DNA from: Paenibacillus sp. OK003
GTDB lineage: Bacteria > Bacillota > Bacilli > Paenibacillales > Paenibacillaceae
Reading direction: 5' to 3'
Length of the DNA: 45,758 nucleotides
NCBI RefSeq assembly: GCF_900109515.1
Contig: NZ_FOBD01000030.1
Location: 1-45,758 of the forward strand
Positions 26,168 through 34,301 of the stretch are shown here, piece by piece. Within the stretch, counting starts at the first letter, position 1; the number at the start of each line of letters is the position of its first letter. The notes below the pieces were generated by a model that saw only the letters and a list, made by a program, of their open reading frames with translations, was not told where the DNA came from and did not search any database. Position numbers and translations under genes: made by a program.

Positions 26168-26197
26168 AGTATTCCACATCTTTCCGCGCCCTGGCAA
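26168..26197 (-). promoter_or_regulatory. Candidate promoter of the binding-protein operon
   Basis: On the minus strand, -35 TTGCCA (26197-26192) and -10 AATACT (26173-26168) are 18 bases apart. The start would lie near 26160, about 40 bases before the lipoprotein ATG. Confidence 0.5.
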
Positions 26198-26208
26198 TAA
26201 ACTCGTTT

Positions 26209-26222
26209 CGGAAACGCTTACA
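26209..26222 (-). promoter_or_regulatory. Candidate cre (CcpA) site
   Basis: The palindromic 14-mer TGTAAGCGTTTCCG (minus strand) matches the cre consensus TGNNANCGNNNNCA at nearly all fixed positions; one end position differs. It lies just upstream of the candidate -35 of the sugar-uptake operon, where CcpA with Ser-phosphorylated HPr/Crh could act. Confidence 0.5.
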
Positions 26223-26456
26223 TAAGGATAATGGTTTATCCCCTGTGACGATTTTCGCAGACTGACTATATTCGTAAAGGGACCAAAAACAGGCGTAACT
26301 CAAGGGTTTCTTGCATAAAGCGCAGGCTTCCAAATGGAATACAGGTTTATACCAGCAGCAAAAAAGGCGGACTTCTGCATGGCTTCTCCTGAGAGAAACC
26401 TGCATGAATTCCACCCTGTGCTTAGCATGATTTAATGCGCAGCATGAGCCTTTGAT
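26223..26456. other. Gap between the AraC regulator and the binding-protein gene
   Basis: Together with the promoter and cre site, this fills a 334-base gap. A 95-codon frame on the minus strand (26414-26127) crosses it and runs over the promoter and cre site; it has a cysteine-rich composition unlike a protein and no clear ribosome site, so it is not called. The rest shows no feature. Confidence 0.45.
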
Positions 26457-28709
26457 TTACGACTCGTTGTCGCGATGTTCACGTTTCATACGGCGATAAT
26501 CTCCCGGTGTAATACCCGCAACCCGTTTGAATACACGTCCCAAGGTAATTCCATTGGCATACCCCACCTTCAGGGCAATGTCCTGCAATGAAAGATCCGT
26601 CTTCCGTAGAAGACGTTCTGTTTCCTTCATCCGCAATTCAGTAAGGAAATCTACAAACTTCATATTGAACTCGGTCTTGAACAAATAACTCGCATGTTTG
26701 CCGGTAATCTGGAATCGATCGCTCAGATGTTTCAGCGAAAGATCAGGATTCGCAAACTGTTCTTCGATATAGTTTTTCATTTCATTGACCATCGCTTTGT
26801 AGCTCTTGGTTTCAGTTACCGACACATAAGTTCTGAACAGGTCCGTCAGGTCATCAAAAAGAATGTCTTTGACACCCTCAAGTGTCTCCGCTTCTTTCAT
26901 CAGCATCAACCACTTGTTTATGTTCTCCTCCGATAATTTCTCCTGCAGCTGTTCAGACATGACCGCTACTTCCCGGCTGAGCATCTGTAGCATCGCCTGA
27001 ATCAAGGAGTGAATCTCATCATCTGGCAGCTTATCACGTTCAAAAGCCGTGAAGATCTCCTCCAGTTGATCACGCCACTGACTGCTCGACATCCGAAACC
27101 GTTTAACAAAATCAGCTATCATCTGCAAATAAGTATAGGTATCAAGCAGCTGCTGCTGGCTTTCCCCATACCCGGCCAGCGCCACATTACCGTCCCTCAG
27201 CAATCTTCGATGCATCACAGTCTCAGCCGCCACGTATGATCCACGAATGGCCTTGATGCCCTCTGCGATCGGTCCGATACCGAAACTCAATGATATACGC
27301 AGATTCTGCTCAACCCAGGATCGGCATTCCTCCGCAACTAAGCGAATCTGCTCAGTCATATCCGGGCTGCCGTCAGTAGATAGGAAAAGGATCGCAATCT
27401 GATCCGAGCTGACCCATTCCGTCCAGCATTGCATGCCCGCATTGCGTGAGAGCTCCTGCAGCACATTCATTAACGCAAATTTGAGCGTATTCTGTTCACC
27501 TCTCGTAAACCGTTCCTGGAATCCCTTCTCATATCGGTTGATTTCGCCAACCACAACAGCGAAGCATGACGAAGTATCCACGCCAGTTAACGGGGAAAGT
27601 TCCTTTAAGCGCTCTACAGCGTGATCCAGATTCTCCCCATTCAGCAGATCGTTAAAAAGTTTGCTGCGCTGCAGCAGCACGTTTTCCCTGCTCTTTTTGT
27701 CTGAATCCATCATATGGTTAATCAGGTTTTCCAACACGCCATCAATCAATTTCATCTCATCTGTCCCAGAGCCTGATTGTTCCAGCACCCGAATCTGATG
27801 AGCCTCAATCCGATTCATAATAATCTGAATGGGTTTATAGTTGCGGCGAGTGATGTAGATAATATAGACGATTGCACAAATGACGGTAACAACCGCAATA
27901 ATCACCCATACATAGGAAACCACCGAGACCCAACCATATAAGTTCCCCTTCTTGATCCCACTGGAGATCGTCCATCCCAATCTTTCCAGCGAAAGGTTGT
28001 TCAGCTCTTGTCCTTCTACGGCACCTTCACGATCTGAATGCGCATCGTATACAACCTGACCGTCACGGTCAAGAATGCTCATGAAAGAAAGCTGTCCATT
28101 GACCATACTATCAATACTCTGCTCGATACTGCTCATCTTGATATTAATGACAAGCACCCCATCCGAGCCAAATGGTAGGGGCATGTCTTTATCCACCGTC
28201 AGCACCCGAATAGGCATACGCTGATTAATTCCTGCATCGTATTCCCTTACAGGCTGCCAGCCTGAAGAAAGAGAATTGGACTCGATCCGATCAATCCACG
28301 CCTTGTCTGAAAAGCTGTCTAAATCCTTGGAGCCGCTTGAGGTTAAAACGCTTTCATTTTTCTTGTCATATAAATAAATCGATTGGATCCAAGGGTTGGA
28401 ACTCGTTATCTCACGCAAGCTTTGTGCAATGCTATACACGGTCTCTTTGCCTACCTGGTTCTGGCTATTAAAATAATACTTATAGGCCTGCTCACTCTGC
28501 ACCGCTTCCATCACGGATAGTTCAATATCCCGGATCGTCCGGTCCAGACTGTCCACCAAATAGCTGGAGGAGATGCGGTCTGCTTTCCTTGTTTCTTCCC
28601 TGGAGATGTCATTAATGAAAACAAAAGCGATAAAAATGAGTACGGTCATGGTAAGAAAAAAAATAGGAAAATAAGAAAACAGTAAACGATAATACCAAGT
28701 CCGGGACAA
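26457..28709 (-). CDS. Membrane-anchored AraC-family regulator with extracellular sensor
   Basis: The protein of about 750 residues has a membrane segment near the N-terminus (FFLTMTVLIFIAFVFI), an outward loop of about 250 residues of Cache type, and a second segment (VIIAVVTVICAIVYIIY). The C-terminal AraC DNA-binding domain has two helix-turn-helix units (LSLKHLSDRFQITGKHASYL and LQDIALKVGYANG). It is a one-piece membrane sensor and regulator, common in Paenibacillus beside LplABC operons. The best start is TTG at 28709, with GGAG nine bases before. A GTG at 28736 has no ribosome site. It is the first gene of the sugar locus and probably senses a related sugar outside the cell. Confidence 0.92.
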   Translation of the reverse strand: MSRTWYYRLLFSYFPIFFLTMTVLIFIAFVFINDISREETRKADRISSSYLVDSLDRTIRDIELSVMEAVQSEQAYKYYFNSQNQVGKETVYSIAQSLREITSSNPWIQSIYLYDKKNESVLTSSGSKDLDSFSDKAWIDRIESNSLSSGWQPVREYDAGINQRMPIRVLTVDKDMPLPFGSDGVLVINIKMSSIEQSIDSMVNGQLSFMSILDRDGQVVYDAHSDREGAVEGQELNNLSLERLGWTISSGIKKGNLYGWVSVVSYVWVIIAVVTVICAIVYIIYITRRNYKPIQIIMNRIEAHQIRVLEQSGSGTDEMKLIDGVLENLINHMMDSDKKSRENVLLQRSKLFNDLLNGENLDHAVERLKELSPLTGVDTSSCFAVVVGEINRYEKGFQERFTRGEQNTLKFALMNVLQELSRNAGMQCWTEWVSSDQIAILFLSTDGSPDMTEQIRLVAEECRSWVEQNLRISLSFGIGPIAEGIKAIRGSYVAAETVMHRRLLRDGNVALAGYGESQQQLLDTYTYLQMIADFVKRFRMSSSQWRDQLEEIFTAFERDKLPDDEIHSLIQAMLQMLSREVAVMSEQLQEKLSEENINKWLMLMKEAETLEGVKDILFDDLTDLFRTYVSVTETKSYKAMVNEMKNYIEEQFANPDLSLKHLSDRFQITGKHASYLFKTEFNMKFVDFLTELRMKETERLLRKTDLSLQDIALKVGYANGITLGRVFKRVAGITPGDYRRMKREHRDNES

Positions 28710-28833
28710 TAGACCCCACTCCTCACTCCACGACACCGTTGTATACTAGCCGTGGTTCTACTGTTCATCACATCAGTTACATCTCTGGGATTCAATTCCC
28801 CCATAAACACAGCCATAAGATCAATTTTAAGTT

Positions 28834-28861
28834 ATTATAACACAAGCCCCCAGGCAGCAAA
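28834..28861 (-). promoter_or_regulatory. Promoter of the AraC-type regulator
   Basis: On the minus strand an extended -10 TGTTATAAT (TATAAT at 28839-28834) follows a weak -35 TTTGCT (28861-28856) by 16 bases. The start would be near 28828, leaving a leader of about 120 bases. Confidence 0.5.
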
Positions 28862-28920
28862 TGAGTAATCGATTCTCTCCTTCTCCTTAACTCATCCGCA
28901 TCTTTACCCTAATCCATCAT

Positions 28921-28966
28921 AAAAAAACAAAAACCGTGCTGAGCAGCAAACCACTCAAACACGGTA
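28921..28966 (-). terminator. Terminator of prs
   Basis: On the minus strand ACCGTG and CACGGT pair at the base of a stem-loop that is followed by two T-runs. It lies about 40 bases past the prs stop. Confidence 0.85.
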
Positions 28967-29003
28967 CAGTACACCTGGATTCGCACTAATCTGTGCTGCA
29001 TGA

Positions 29004-29951
29004 TTAAATCCCTGAGTCTTTGAACAACGTCGCCATAGACCCGCCATCCACAATAATGCGAATAGCACGAGCAAGCATTGGAGCTACGGGCAACACTTTG
29101 AAGCATTCGGGATGATCATCCGGCAGTGCGATGGAGTCTGTGACCACCACCTCGGCTATAGACGGGTGATTGAGCTTACTTAGCGCTCCGTCCGAGAACA
29201 GACCATGTGTTGCGCATACATATACGTTTTTGGAGCCTCGCTCCTTCAACCCTTCAACAACATTGAGAATTGTCGTTCCGGTATCGATCAGATCCTCAAT
29301 AATAATCGGAGTTCGACCCTCAACATCCCCAATGACGTGTGTAATGATCGATTCGTTGTGGCTTGGCCGCTTCTTGATCATAATGGCAAAAGGTGAATCC
29401 AGACGATTCGCCAGTTTCTCTGCCATCGAGGCTCGTCCCGCATCAGGGGAGACAACCACCGGATTTTCAATCCCTTTACTCAGCAAATAATCACTAATAA
29501 GGTCCAATGATGTCATATGGTCCACTGGAATATTGAAGAATCCCTGAATTGCTGCTGCATGCAGATCAATGGTCACTACCCGGTTCGCTCCGGCGGTAGT
29601 TAACACATCCGCAACCATCTTGGCTGAAATCGGCTCACGTGGAGCAGATTTGCGTTCCTGACGAGCATATCCGTAGTAGGGAACAATAATATTTACCGTA
29701 CGGGCAGAAGCCCTTTTGGCTGCATCAATCATAACGAGCAGTTCTACGAACAACTCATTGATCGGATGTGATAATGATTGAACCAGAAACACATCACAGT
29801 TGCGGATCGTCTCTTCGTAGTGAACGTATATTTCTCCGCTCTTGAACCGGGACAGTTTGATCTTGCCTAGTTGTACACCCAGCTTGTCGCATACCTGTTC
29901 TGCCAGCTTAGGGTTCGATGAACCGGAAAAAATACGTAACGAATGCTGCAT
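29004..29951 (-). CDS. prs: Ribose-phosphate pyrophosphokinase
   Basis: Prs makes PRPP from ribose 5-phosphate and ATP, the first substrate of histidine synthesis and of purine and pyrimidine paths. The 315 residues show the ATP flag region, the PRPP-synthase signature DLHAAAIQGFFNIPVDH, a metal/flexible-loop segment VVSPDAGRASMAEKL and the PRPP-binding loop IIIEDLIDTGTT. The second segment departs from the usual VVSPDHGG pattern, so this may be a second, his-linked copy beside a housekeeping prs elsewhere. The ATG follows GGGAGGG. It follows hisJ by about 135 bases with a candidate promoter between them. Confidence 0.93.
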   Translation of the reverse strand: MQHSLRIFSGSSNPKLAEQVCDKLGVQLGKIKLSRFKSGEIYVHYEETIRNCDVFLVQSLSHPINELFVELLVMIDAAKRASARTVNIIVPYYGYARQERKSAPREPISAKMVADVLTTAGANRVVTIDLHAAAIQGFFNIPVDHMTSLDLISDYLLSKGIENPVVVSPDAGRASMAEKLANRLDSPFAIMIKKRPSHNESIITHVIGDVEGRTPIIIEDLIDTGTTILNVVEGLKERGSKNVYVCATHGLFSDGALSKLNHPSIAEVVVTDSIALPDDHPECFKVLPVAPMLARAIRIIVDGGSMATLFKDSGI

Positions 29952-30008
29952 AATGCCCTCCCGAGGGTTGAAGTCCCAATATAATCCTTTATCAGTCTAA
30001 AAGTGAAT

Positions 30009-30042
30009 GTTCAAAAAGTCCGGTTTTCAGTACCTTTTGAAC
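30009..30042. repeat. Inverted repeat in the prs leader
   Basis: GTTCAAAAAGT (30009-30019) pairs with ACCTTTTGAAC (30032-30042), an 11-bp imperfect repeat with one mismatch, in the leader about 60 bases ahead of prs. It lacks a T-run. It could be a leader hairpin or an operator. Confidence 0.45.
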
Positions 30043-30071
30043 TACCTCTAAAAAGGTTATTTCCTACCCTC

Positions 30072-30100
30072 ATTATACTCCACTGCCTTATACATTTAAA
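30072..30100 (-). promoter_or_regulatory. Candidate promoter of prs
   Basis: On the minus strand a perfect -10 TATAAT (30077-30072) lies 17 bases past a weak -35 TTTAAA (30100-30095), at the 3' end of hisJ. It could give prs expression independent of the his operon. Confidence 0.45.
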
Positions 30101-30912
30101 GAAAGGAACGAGCGCTGTCGGCCTTCAAAAACGGCGACCTCCGTACAGCCCAGCTCACGCAGGAGCGCCTCGGCCTCAGGCAGATAATCGCCTAGCTTCA
30201 GCGGATCATGTGCATCGGAGCCAAGGGTCAGCGGAATCCCCAATTGAACGGCCTCCGTTAACATCCGGCGACCAGGGAACATCTCTGCGCAGGGCTTCGA
30301 TAATCCGGATGCATTGAGCTCCATGGCACAGCCACTTTTCGCAATAGCTTGCAGCGCTGCATTCTCCAGAGCTATACGCTCTTCAGTCTGTTCTGGTGCC
30401 GGAGTGAAGCCAAAGCGTTTGATTACATCCGTATGACCCATAATATCGTACATCCCCGTCGCTGCCGCTTTGCTAACAGCATCATAGTACTGACGATAGA
30501 CTTCCAGTACGTCTTTGCCTTCCCAATGATGGGTCTGGCGAAAATCCGTAATGTCCCATTCCCCGAGAAAATGAACCGATCCAATCACATAGTCCCATGG
30601 GTACCGCTCAATAATGGCCCGAATTTCGGTCTCCCAGCCTTCAATATAGTCGCCTTCAAGGCCGACACGTACATCAATCTGACCACGGTACCGCTCTTTC
30701 AGAGAAAAACACTCTTCCACATAACGCGGCAGCTCGTCCATGGGCATCGCCATCTCAGGATAATAGTGAGCAGGGTCTACATGTAGCAAAGGCATGTGAT
30801 CCGACAGCCCGATCTGCGACAGTCCAATCTCCACCCCACGCTGCACATAAGCCTCCAGCTTGCCAACCGCATGACCACACCGCTCATGGTGTGTATGATA
30901 GTCTATAAGCAC
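30088..30912 (-). CDS. hisJ: Histidinol-phosphatase, PHP family
   Basis: The enzyme removes phosphate from histidinol phosphate, the last-but-two step of histidine synthesis. The 274 residues contain PHP metal-site motifs: DYHTHHERCGHA at the N-terminus, GLSDHMPLLH, GSVHFLGEWDI, MGHTDV and GSDAHDP near the C-terminus. This is the type used by B. subtilis (HisJ) rather than the HAD-type of enterobacteria. The start is GTG with AGGAGG seven bases upstream. It lies 11 bases behind hisIE, so the his operon here is complete with its phosphatase. Confidence 0.95.
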   Translation of the reverse strand: MLIDYHTHHERCGHAVGKLEAYVQRGVEIGLSQIGLSDHMPLLHVDPAHYYPEMAMPMDELPRYVEECFSLKERYRGQIDVRVGLEGDYIEGWETEIRAIIERYPWDYVIGSVHFLGEWDITDFRQTHHWEGKDVLEVYRQYYDAVSKAAATGMYDIMGHTDVIKRFGFTPAPEQTEERIALENAALQAIAKSGCAMELNASGLSKPCAEMFPGRRMLTEAVQLGIPLTLGSDAHDPLKLGDYLPEAEALLRELGCTEVAVFEGRQRSFLSLNV

Positions 30913-30923
30913 AGGCTCGCCTC

Positions 30924-31652
30924 CTAATCGCGGCGAGGCCGCTCGTGGCGACGGCTCAGCTCTGACATGATGTCGTCCAGCGGTAGCTTGCGCTCTTGCA
31001 ACAGAACGAGCAAGTGATACATCAGGTCACTGACCTCAAGACGAAGCTCGTCATTGTCTTTATTTTTGGCGGCGATGATCGTCTCGGACGCTTCTTCACC
31101 GATTTTTTTCAGAATTTTATCAACGCCTTTATCGAACAGATACGTCGTATATGCGCCTTCCGGACGCTCGCGTTCACGCTCTGCAATGACCGATTCCAGT
31201 TCAGCCAGTACTTCAAAACGGCTTTCGGAGCTCGCACTTGAAGTCGTTGCACTAGAATCGCCTGAAGCCTGGTCTGCGGATTGCTCTGGCAAGCCCACGA
31301 TTTCATTATGGAAACAGGTCACTGCTCCGGTGTGGCAAGCAGGTCCGTTCGGCTTCACTTCAACCAGCAAGGTGTCACCATCACAATCATATTTCAATGA
31401 AGTAATCGTCTGTATGTTGCCTGAAGTTGCACCCTTGTGCCACAACTCTTGACGCGAGCGTGACCAGAACCACGTTTCACCGGATTCCAGCGACAATTTT
31501 AGGGATTCCCGATTCATATAAGCCATCATCAGAACTTGGCGTGTCTCTGCATCCTGCACAATGGCAGGTACCAAACCATCGCTCCAGCGAATGTGTTCCA
31601 CAACCTGCTCCAAGGATAACTGCTCCTTGATCTCATTGCTAACGTTAGTCAC
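30924..31652 (-). CDS. hisIE: Bifunctional phosphoribosyl-AMP cyclohydrolase / phosphoribosyl-ATP pyrophosphatase
   Basis: A fused HisI-HisE enzyme for steps two and three of histidine synthesis. Residues about 10-115 are HisI, with WFWSRSRQELWHKGATSG and the zinc cysteines in DCDGDT and PACHTG. Residues about 146-242 are HisE, with ERPEGAYTTYLFDKG and GEEASETIIAAKNKD. A 25-residue Ser/Thr/Ala-rich linker (about 121-145) joins them, longer than in most fusions. The start is GTG, overlapping the hisF stop by eight bases, with GGAG just before. Some annotate it hisI. Confidence 0.95.
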   Translation of the reverse strand: MTNVSNEIKEQLSLEQVVEHIRWSDGLVPAIVQDAETRQVLMMAYMNRESLKLSLESGETWFWSRSRQELWHKGATSGNIQTITSLKYDCDGDTLLVEVKPNGPACHTGAVTCFHNEIVGLPEQSADQASGDSSATTSSASSESRFEVLAELESVIAERERERPEGAYTTYLFDKGVDKILKKIGEEASETIIAAKNKDNDELRLEVSDLMYHLLVLLQERKLPLDDIMSELSRRHERPRRD

Positions 31653-32406
31653 GGATCTCCACTCCTTGCTCTCTCAAATGTTGTTTTAACGCCGGAACGG
31701 CGATTTCTTTGTAATGGAATATCGTTGCAGCTAGGCCTGCGTCCGCTTTGCCTGTTGTGAACACATCATAGAAATGCGATTCCTTGCCCGCACCACCTGA
31801 AGCAATGACCGGAATACGTACCGACTCAGATACCGCTGCGGTCAGCTTCAGATCGAATCCGTCCTTCGTTCCGTCCGCGTCCATGCTTGTCAGCAGAATT
31901 TCACCAGCGCCTAAGGTCTCCGCCTGTTTAACCCAGTCCAGCGCCTTAATCCCTGAAGGTTTACGTCCACCATGCGTATACACTTCCCATTCGCCCCAAG
32001 CCTCATTAAACTTGGCGTCTATGGCAACGACGATACACTGGGAACCAAAGCGGCGCGCTCCGTCTGCAATCAGCTGAGGATTAAGCACGGCTGCCGTATT
32101 TACCGCAATCTTATCCGCCCCTGCACGCAGAATGCGCTTCATGTCTTCCACCTTGGAAATCCCACCACCTACGGTAAAAGGAATGGCGATCTCGCCTGCG
32201 GTTTGCCGCACCACTTCTTCCATCGTCTCGCGGCCTTCCACCGAAGCGGAGATATCGAGAAACACCAGTTCGTCCGCACCCTCGCGGTCATACAGCGCCG
32301 CCAGCTCCACGGGATCACCCGCATCCCGGAGATTGACGAAGTTAACGCCTTTGACAACCCGGCCGTCCTTTACGTCCAGACAAGGAATGATTCTTTTTGC
32401 CAGCAT
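31645..32406 (-). CDS. hisF: Imidazole glycerol phosphate synthase, cyclase subunit
   Basis: HisF uses ammonia from HisH to turn PRFAR into imidazole-glycerol phosphate and AICAR. The 253-residue beta/alpha barrel has the catalytic Asp11 (PCLDVKDGRVVKG) and Asp130 (VVAIDAK). The start follows GAGAGGAAGAGGAG, a run with more than one possible ribosome site. It overlaps hisIE by eight bases. The gap to hisA (about 190 bases) is unusual for a his operon and holds repeat copy 2. Confidence 0.97.
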   Translation of the reverse strand: MLAKRIIPCLDVKDGRVVKGVNFVNLRDAGDPVELAALYDREGADELVFLDISASVEGRETMEEVVRQTAGEIAIPFTVGGGISKVEDMKRILRAGADKIAVNTAAVLNPQLIADGARRFGSQCIVVAIDAKFNEAWGEWEVYTHGGRKPSGIKALDWVKQAETLGAGEILLTSMDADGTKDGFDLKLTAAVSESVRIPVIASGGAGKESHFYDVFTTGKADAGLAATIFHYKEIAVPALKQHLREQGVEIRD

Positions 32407-32440
32407 GCTCCTCTTCCTCTCTATCCGATTATCGATACCT

Positions 32441-32588
32441 GTATAAGTTCAACCATAGAATATTTACACTAGCCACTCCGATGACAGAACAACCTTCCGA
32501 TCGCTTGGGATAAAGGCGAACGTTTCACTTCTTCAGGTTATTTCTGTCCTCTCCGTTATCGTGCAAATGTTTATTTGAGCTTATATAG
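32441..32588 (-). repeat. Structured intergenic repeat, copy 2 (between hisA and hisF)
   Basis: The short form of the family. It shares with copy 3 the arms TTTACAC, GATGACAGAACAACCTTCCG and CTTCAGGTTATTTCTGTC, ending in GTGCAAATGTTTA, and the core CCGATCGC..GATAAAGGCGAACG. The inner stem of the other copies (about 45 bases between TTATCCC and GATAAAGG) is missing. The outer arms extend as an imperfect inverted repeat (TATAAGTTCAA near 32442 with TTGAGCTTATA near 32576). It lies in a transcribed gap of the his operon in the same orientation as the other copies. Confidence 0.75.
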
Positions 32589-32596
32589 TACCGCTA

Positions 32597-33331
32597 TTAT
32601 TTATTTACCGCACGTACCGCTTCAGACAGATCAATACTGCCAGTATACAGCGCTTTTCCTACGATTGCTCCTCCGATACCATCTTCCGCATGTTTGCTTA
32701 AACGAAGCAGATCATCCATGACACTAACTCCACCGGAAGCAATCACTGTACGGCCACTTGCCTTCGCAAGAGACACGATCGCTTCAACGTTAGGACCCTG
32801 CATCATGCCATCACGAGAGATATCTGTGAAGATGAAGGTTTCTGCACCGAATGCCGCCAGCTCCTTCGCCAGTACCTCAGCCTGAACCTCCGATGTCTCC
32901 AGCCATCCACGTGTCGCTACATAGCCGTTGCGTGCATCGATACCAATAGCTACTTTGTCTCCATACCGTCCCAGTACTTCTTCTGTAAAAGCGCGATCTT
33001 CAATCGCAGCTGTTCCGATAATCAGACGACTCACACCGAGACCGAGCAAACGTTCTACATCAGCCACTGTACGAAGACCTCCACCTACCTGAACAGGCAC
33101 GTTAACGGCCGAAGCAATACGCCCGATCAGCTCATCATTCACGGGATAACCTGCTTTTGCACCGTCTAGATCCACTAGATGAACGTATGTACCACCTTGC
33201 TTCTCCCAGGAAAGAGCAACTTGAACCGGGTCATCGTTATATACCGTCTCCTGATTGTAATCTCCCTGCACCAGTCTTACACATTTGCCGTCCCGGATAT
33301 CAATTGCCGGATATATGATAAAAGATGACAT
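32597..33331 (-). CDS. hisA: Phosphoribosylformimino-5-aminoimidazole carboxamide ribotide isomerase
   Basis: HisA opens the ProFAR ring to give PRFAR, the substrate of HisF/HisH. The 244-residue beta/alpha barrel shows Asp11 (YPAIDIRDGKCVRL) and Asp132 (IGIDARNGYVATRGW). The start at 33331 is chosen because AGGAGG lies seven bases upstream; an open frame 29 codons longer runs into the repeat and is rejected. It is the only his gene here flanked on both sides by the repeat (copies 2 and 3). Confidence 0.97.
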   Translation of the reverse strand: MSSFIIYPAIDIRDGKCVRLVQGDYNQETVYNDDPVQVALSWEKQGGTYVHLVDLDGAKAGYPVNDELIGRIASAVNVPVQVGGGLRTVADVERLLGLGVSRLIIGTAAIEDRAFTEEVLGRYGDKVAIGIDARNGYVATRGWLETSEVQAEVLAKELAAFGAETFIFTDISRDGMMQGPNVEAIVSLAKASGRTVIASGGVSVMDDLLRLSKHAEDGIGGAIVGKALYTGSIDLSEAVRAVNK

Positions 33332-33363
33332 ACAAGACCTCCTGAATATATTCATATTTGTCT

Positions 33364-33601
33364 CTATATAAATTGAAACTAAAGAATATTTACACTTGCC
33401 ACTGCGATGACAGAACAACCTTCCGATCGCTGTTATCCCCAGATTTTTTTTGAATCCCTTATTTAAAGGGGAAAATCCAGGGATAAAGGCGAAGCGTATG
33501 CTTCCGATGCAGCTTTCTTTCAGAAAGCTTTTAGCTCCGCTTCTTCAGGTTATTTCTGTCCTCTCCGTTATCGTGTAAATGTTTAGTTCAATTTATATAG
33601 A
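33364..33601 (-). repeat. Structured intergenic repeat, copy 3 (between hisH and hisA)
   Basis: The fullest copy, about 238 bases. The ends are near-mirror images: CTATATAAATTGAA plus ATTTACAC at the left, and the reverse complement of the same at the right. Inside, GACAGAA..AACCT (33409-33421) pairs with AGGTT..TTCTGTC (33547-33560). Three inner hairpins follow: AGCTTTC/GAAAGCT, GAAGC/GCTTC and TTATCCC..ATTTT with AAAAT..GGGATAA. Read as minus-strand RNA this is a long-stem structure with three arms. It lies in the his operon and makes the hisH-hisA gap of about 345 bases. It has no reading frame. Confidence 0.85.
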
Positions 33602-33677
33602 TTAGATTCTATAAAAGATTAGCTACGTATTATTTTATAAGGATGGAATTAAAAAATCATATGATCGCTGATTATGA

Positions 33678-34298
33678 TTACGCCTTTGATCCAGTCAACG
33701 CCAGGAAGTTTCCAAGCAGCTTCATACCCAGCTCTCCGCTCTTCTCCGGGTGGAACTGCATGCCGAAATTGGAGCCTCTGCCAACAATCGCCGTAACCGG
33801 ATGTCCGTAATCCGTTACTGCCAATAGATCGCTCTCTACGTCCGTACGTGCATGATATGAATGGACAAAATAGACATGACTTGCCTCAAGCCCCGCGAAT
33901 AGCGGATTTTCCGGGTGCAGGAACTGCAATCGATTCCAGCCCATATGTGGAACCTTTAATTCTCCCGGTGCGAATCGCACGACTTTACCCGGCAAAATAT
34001 TCAATCCATCATGCTCCCCATGCTCCTCACTTGAGCTGAACAACAGCTGCATGCCCAGACAGATCCCGAGCAGCGGTGTTGGTCCAGCTGCCGCTTCCTT
34101 CACCACAGCGTCCAATCCACTCTCTCGCAAGTGCACCATGGCATCGCCAAATGCACCTACACCTGGCAGAATCACACCATCTGCACCAAGAATCGCATCC
34201 CGGTCACCTGTGACCAGCGCTTCGTAGCCAAGACGTTCGACCGCTTTGCCGACGCTGTGCAGGTTCCCCATACCGTAATCGACAATTGCAATCGTCAT
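33678..34298 (-). CDS. hisH: Imidazole glycerol phosphate synthase, glutamine amidotransferase subunit
   Basis: HisH frees ammonia from glutamine and passes it to HisF. The 206-residue class-I amidotransferase has the nucleophile Cys80 (LLGICLGMQLLF) and the His-Glu pair in GMQFHPEKSGELG. The N-terminal IVDYGMGNLHSV is typical. It starts three bases past the hisB stop; the ribosome site GGGAG lies in the end of hisB. A 345-base gap with repeat copy 3 separates it from hisA. Confidence 0.97.
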   Translation of the reverse strand: MTIAIVDYGMGNLHSVGKAVERLGYEALVTGDRDAILGADGVILPGVGAFGDAMVHLRESGLDAVVKEAAAGPTPLLGICLGMQLLFSSSEEHGEHDGLNILPGKVVRFAPGELKVPHMGWNRLQFLHPENPLFAGLEASHVYFVHSYHARTDVESDLLAVTDYGHPVTAIVGRGSNFGMQFHPEKSGELGMKLLGNFLALTGSKA

Positions 34299-34301
34299 CG
34301 T

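Noticed and set aside
26127..26414. 95-codon minus-strand frame before the binding-protein gene
   Set aside because: It covers the promoter and cre site, has no ribosome site and looks like chance.
33332..33418. 29-codon N-terminal extension of HisA
   Set aside because: It lies in the repeat and has no ribosome site; the ATG at 33331 follows AGGAGG.
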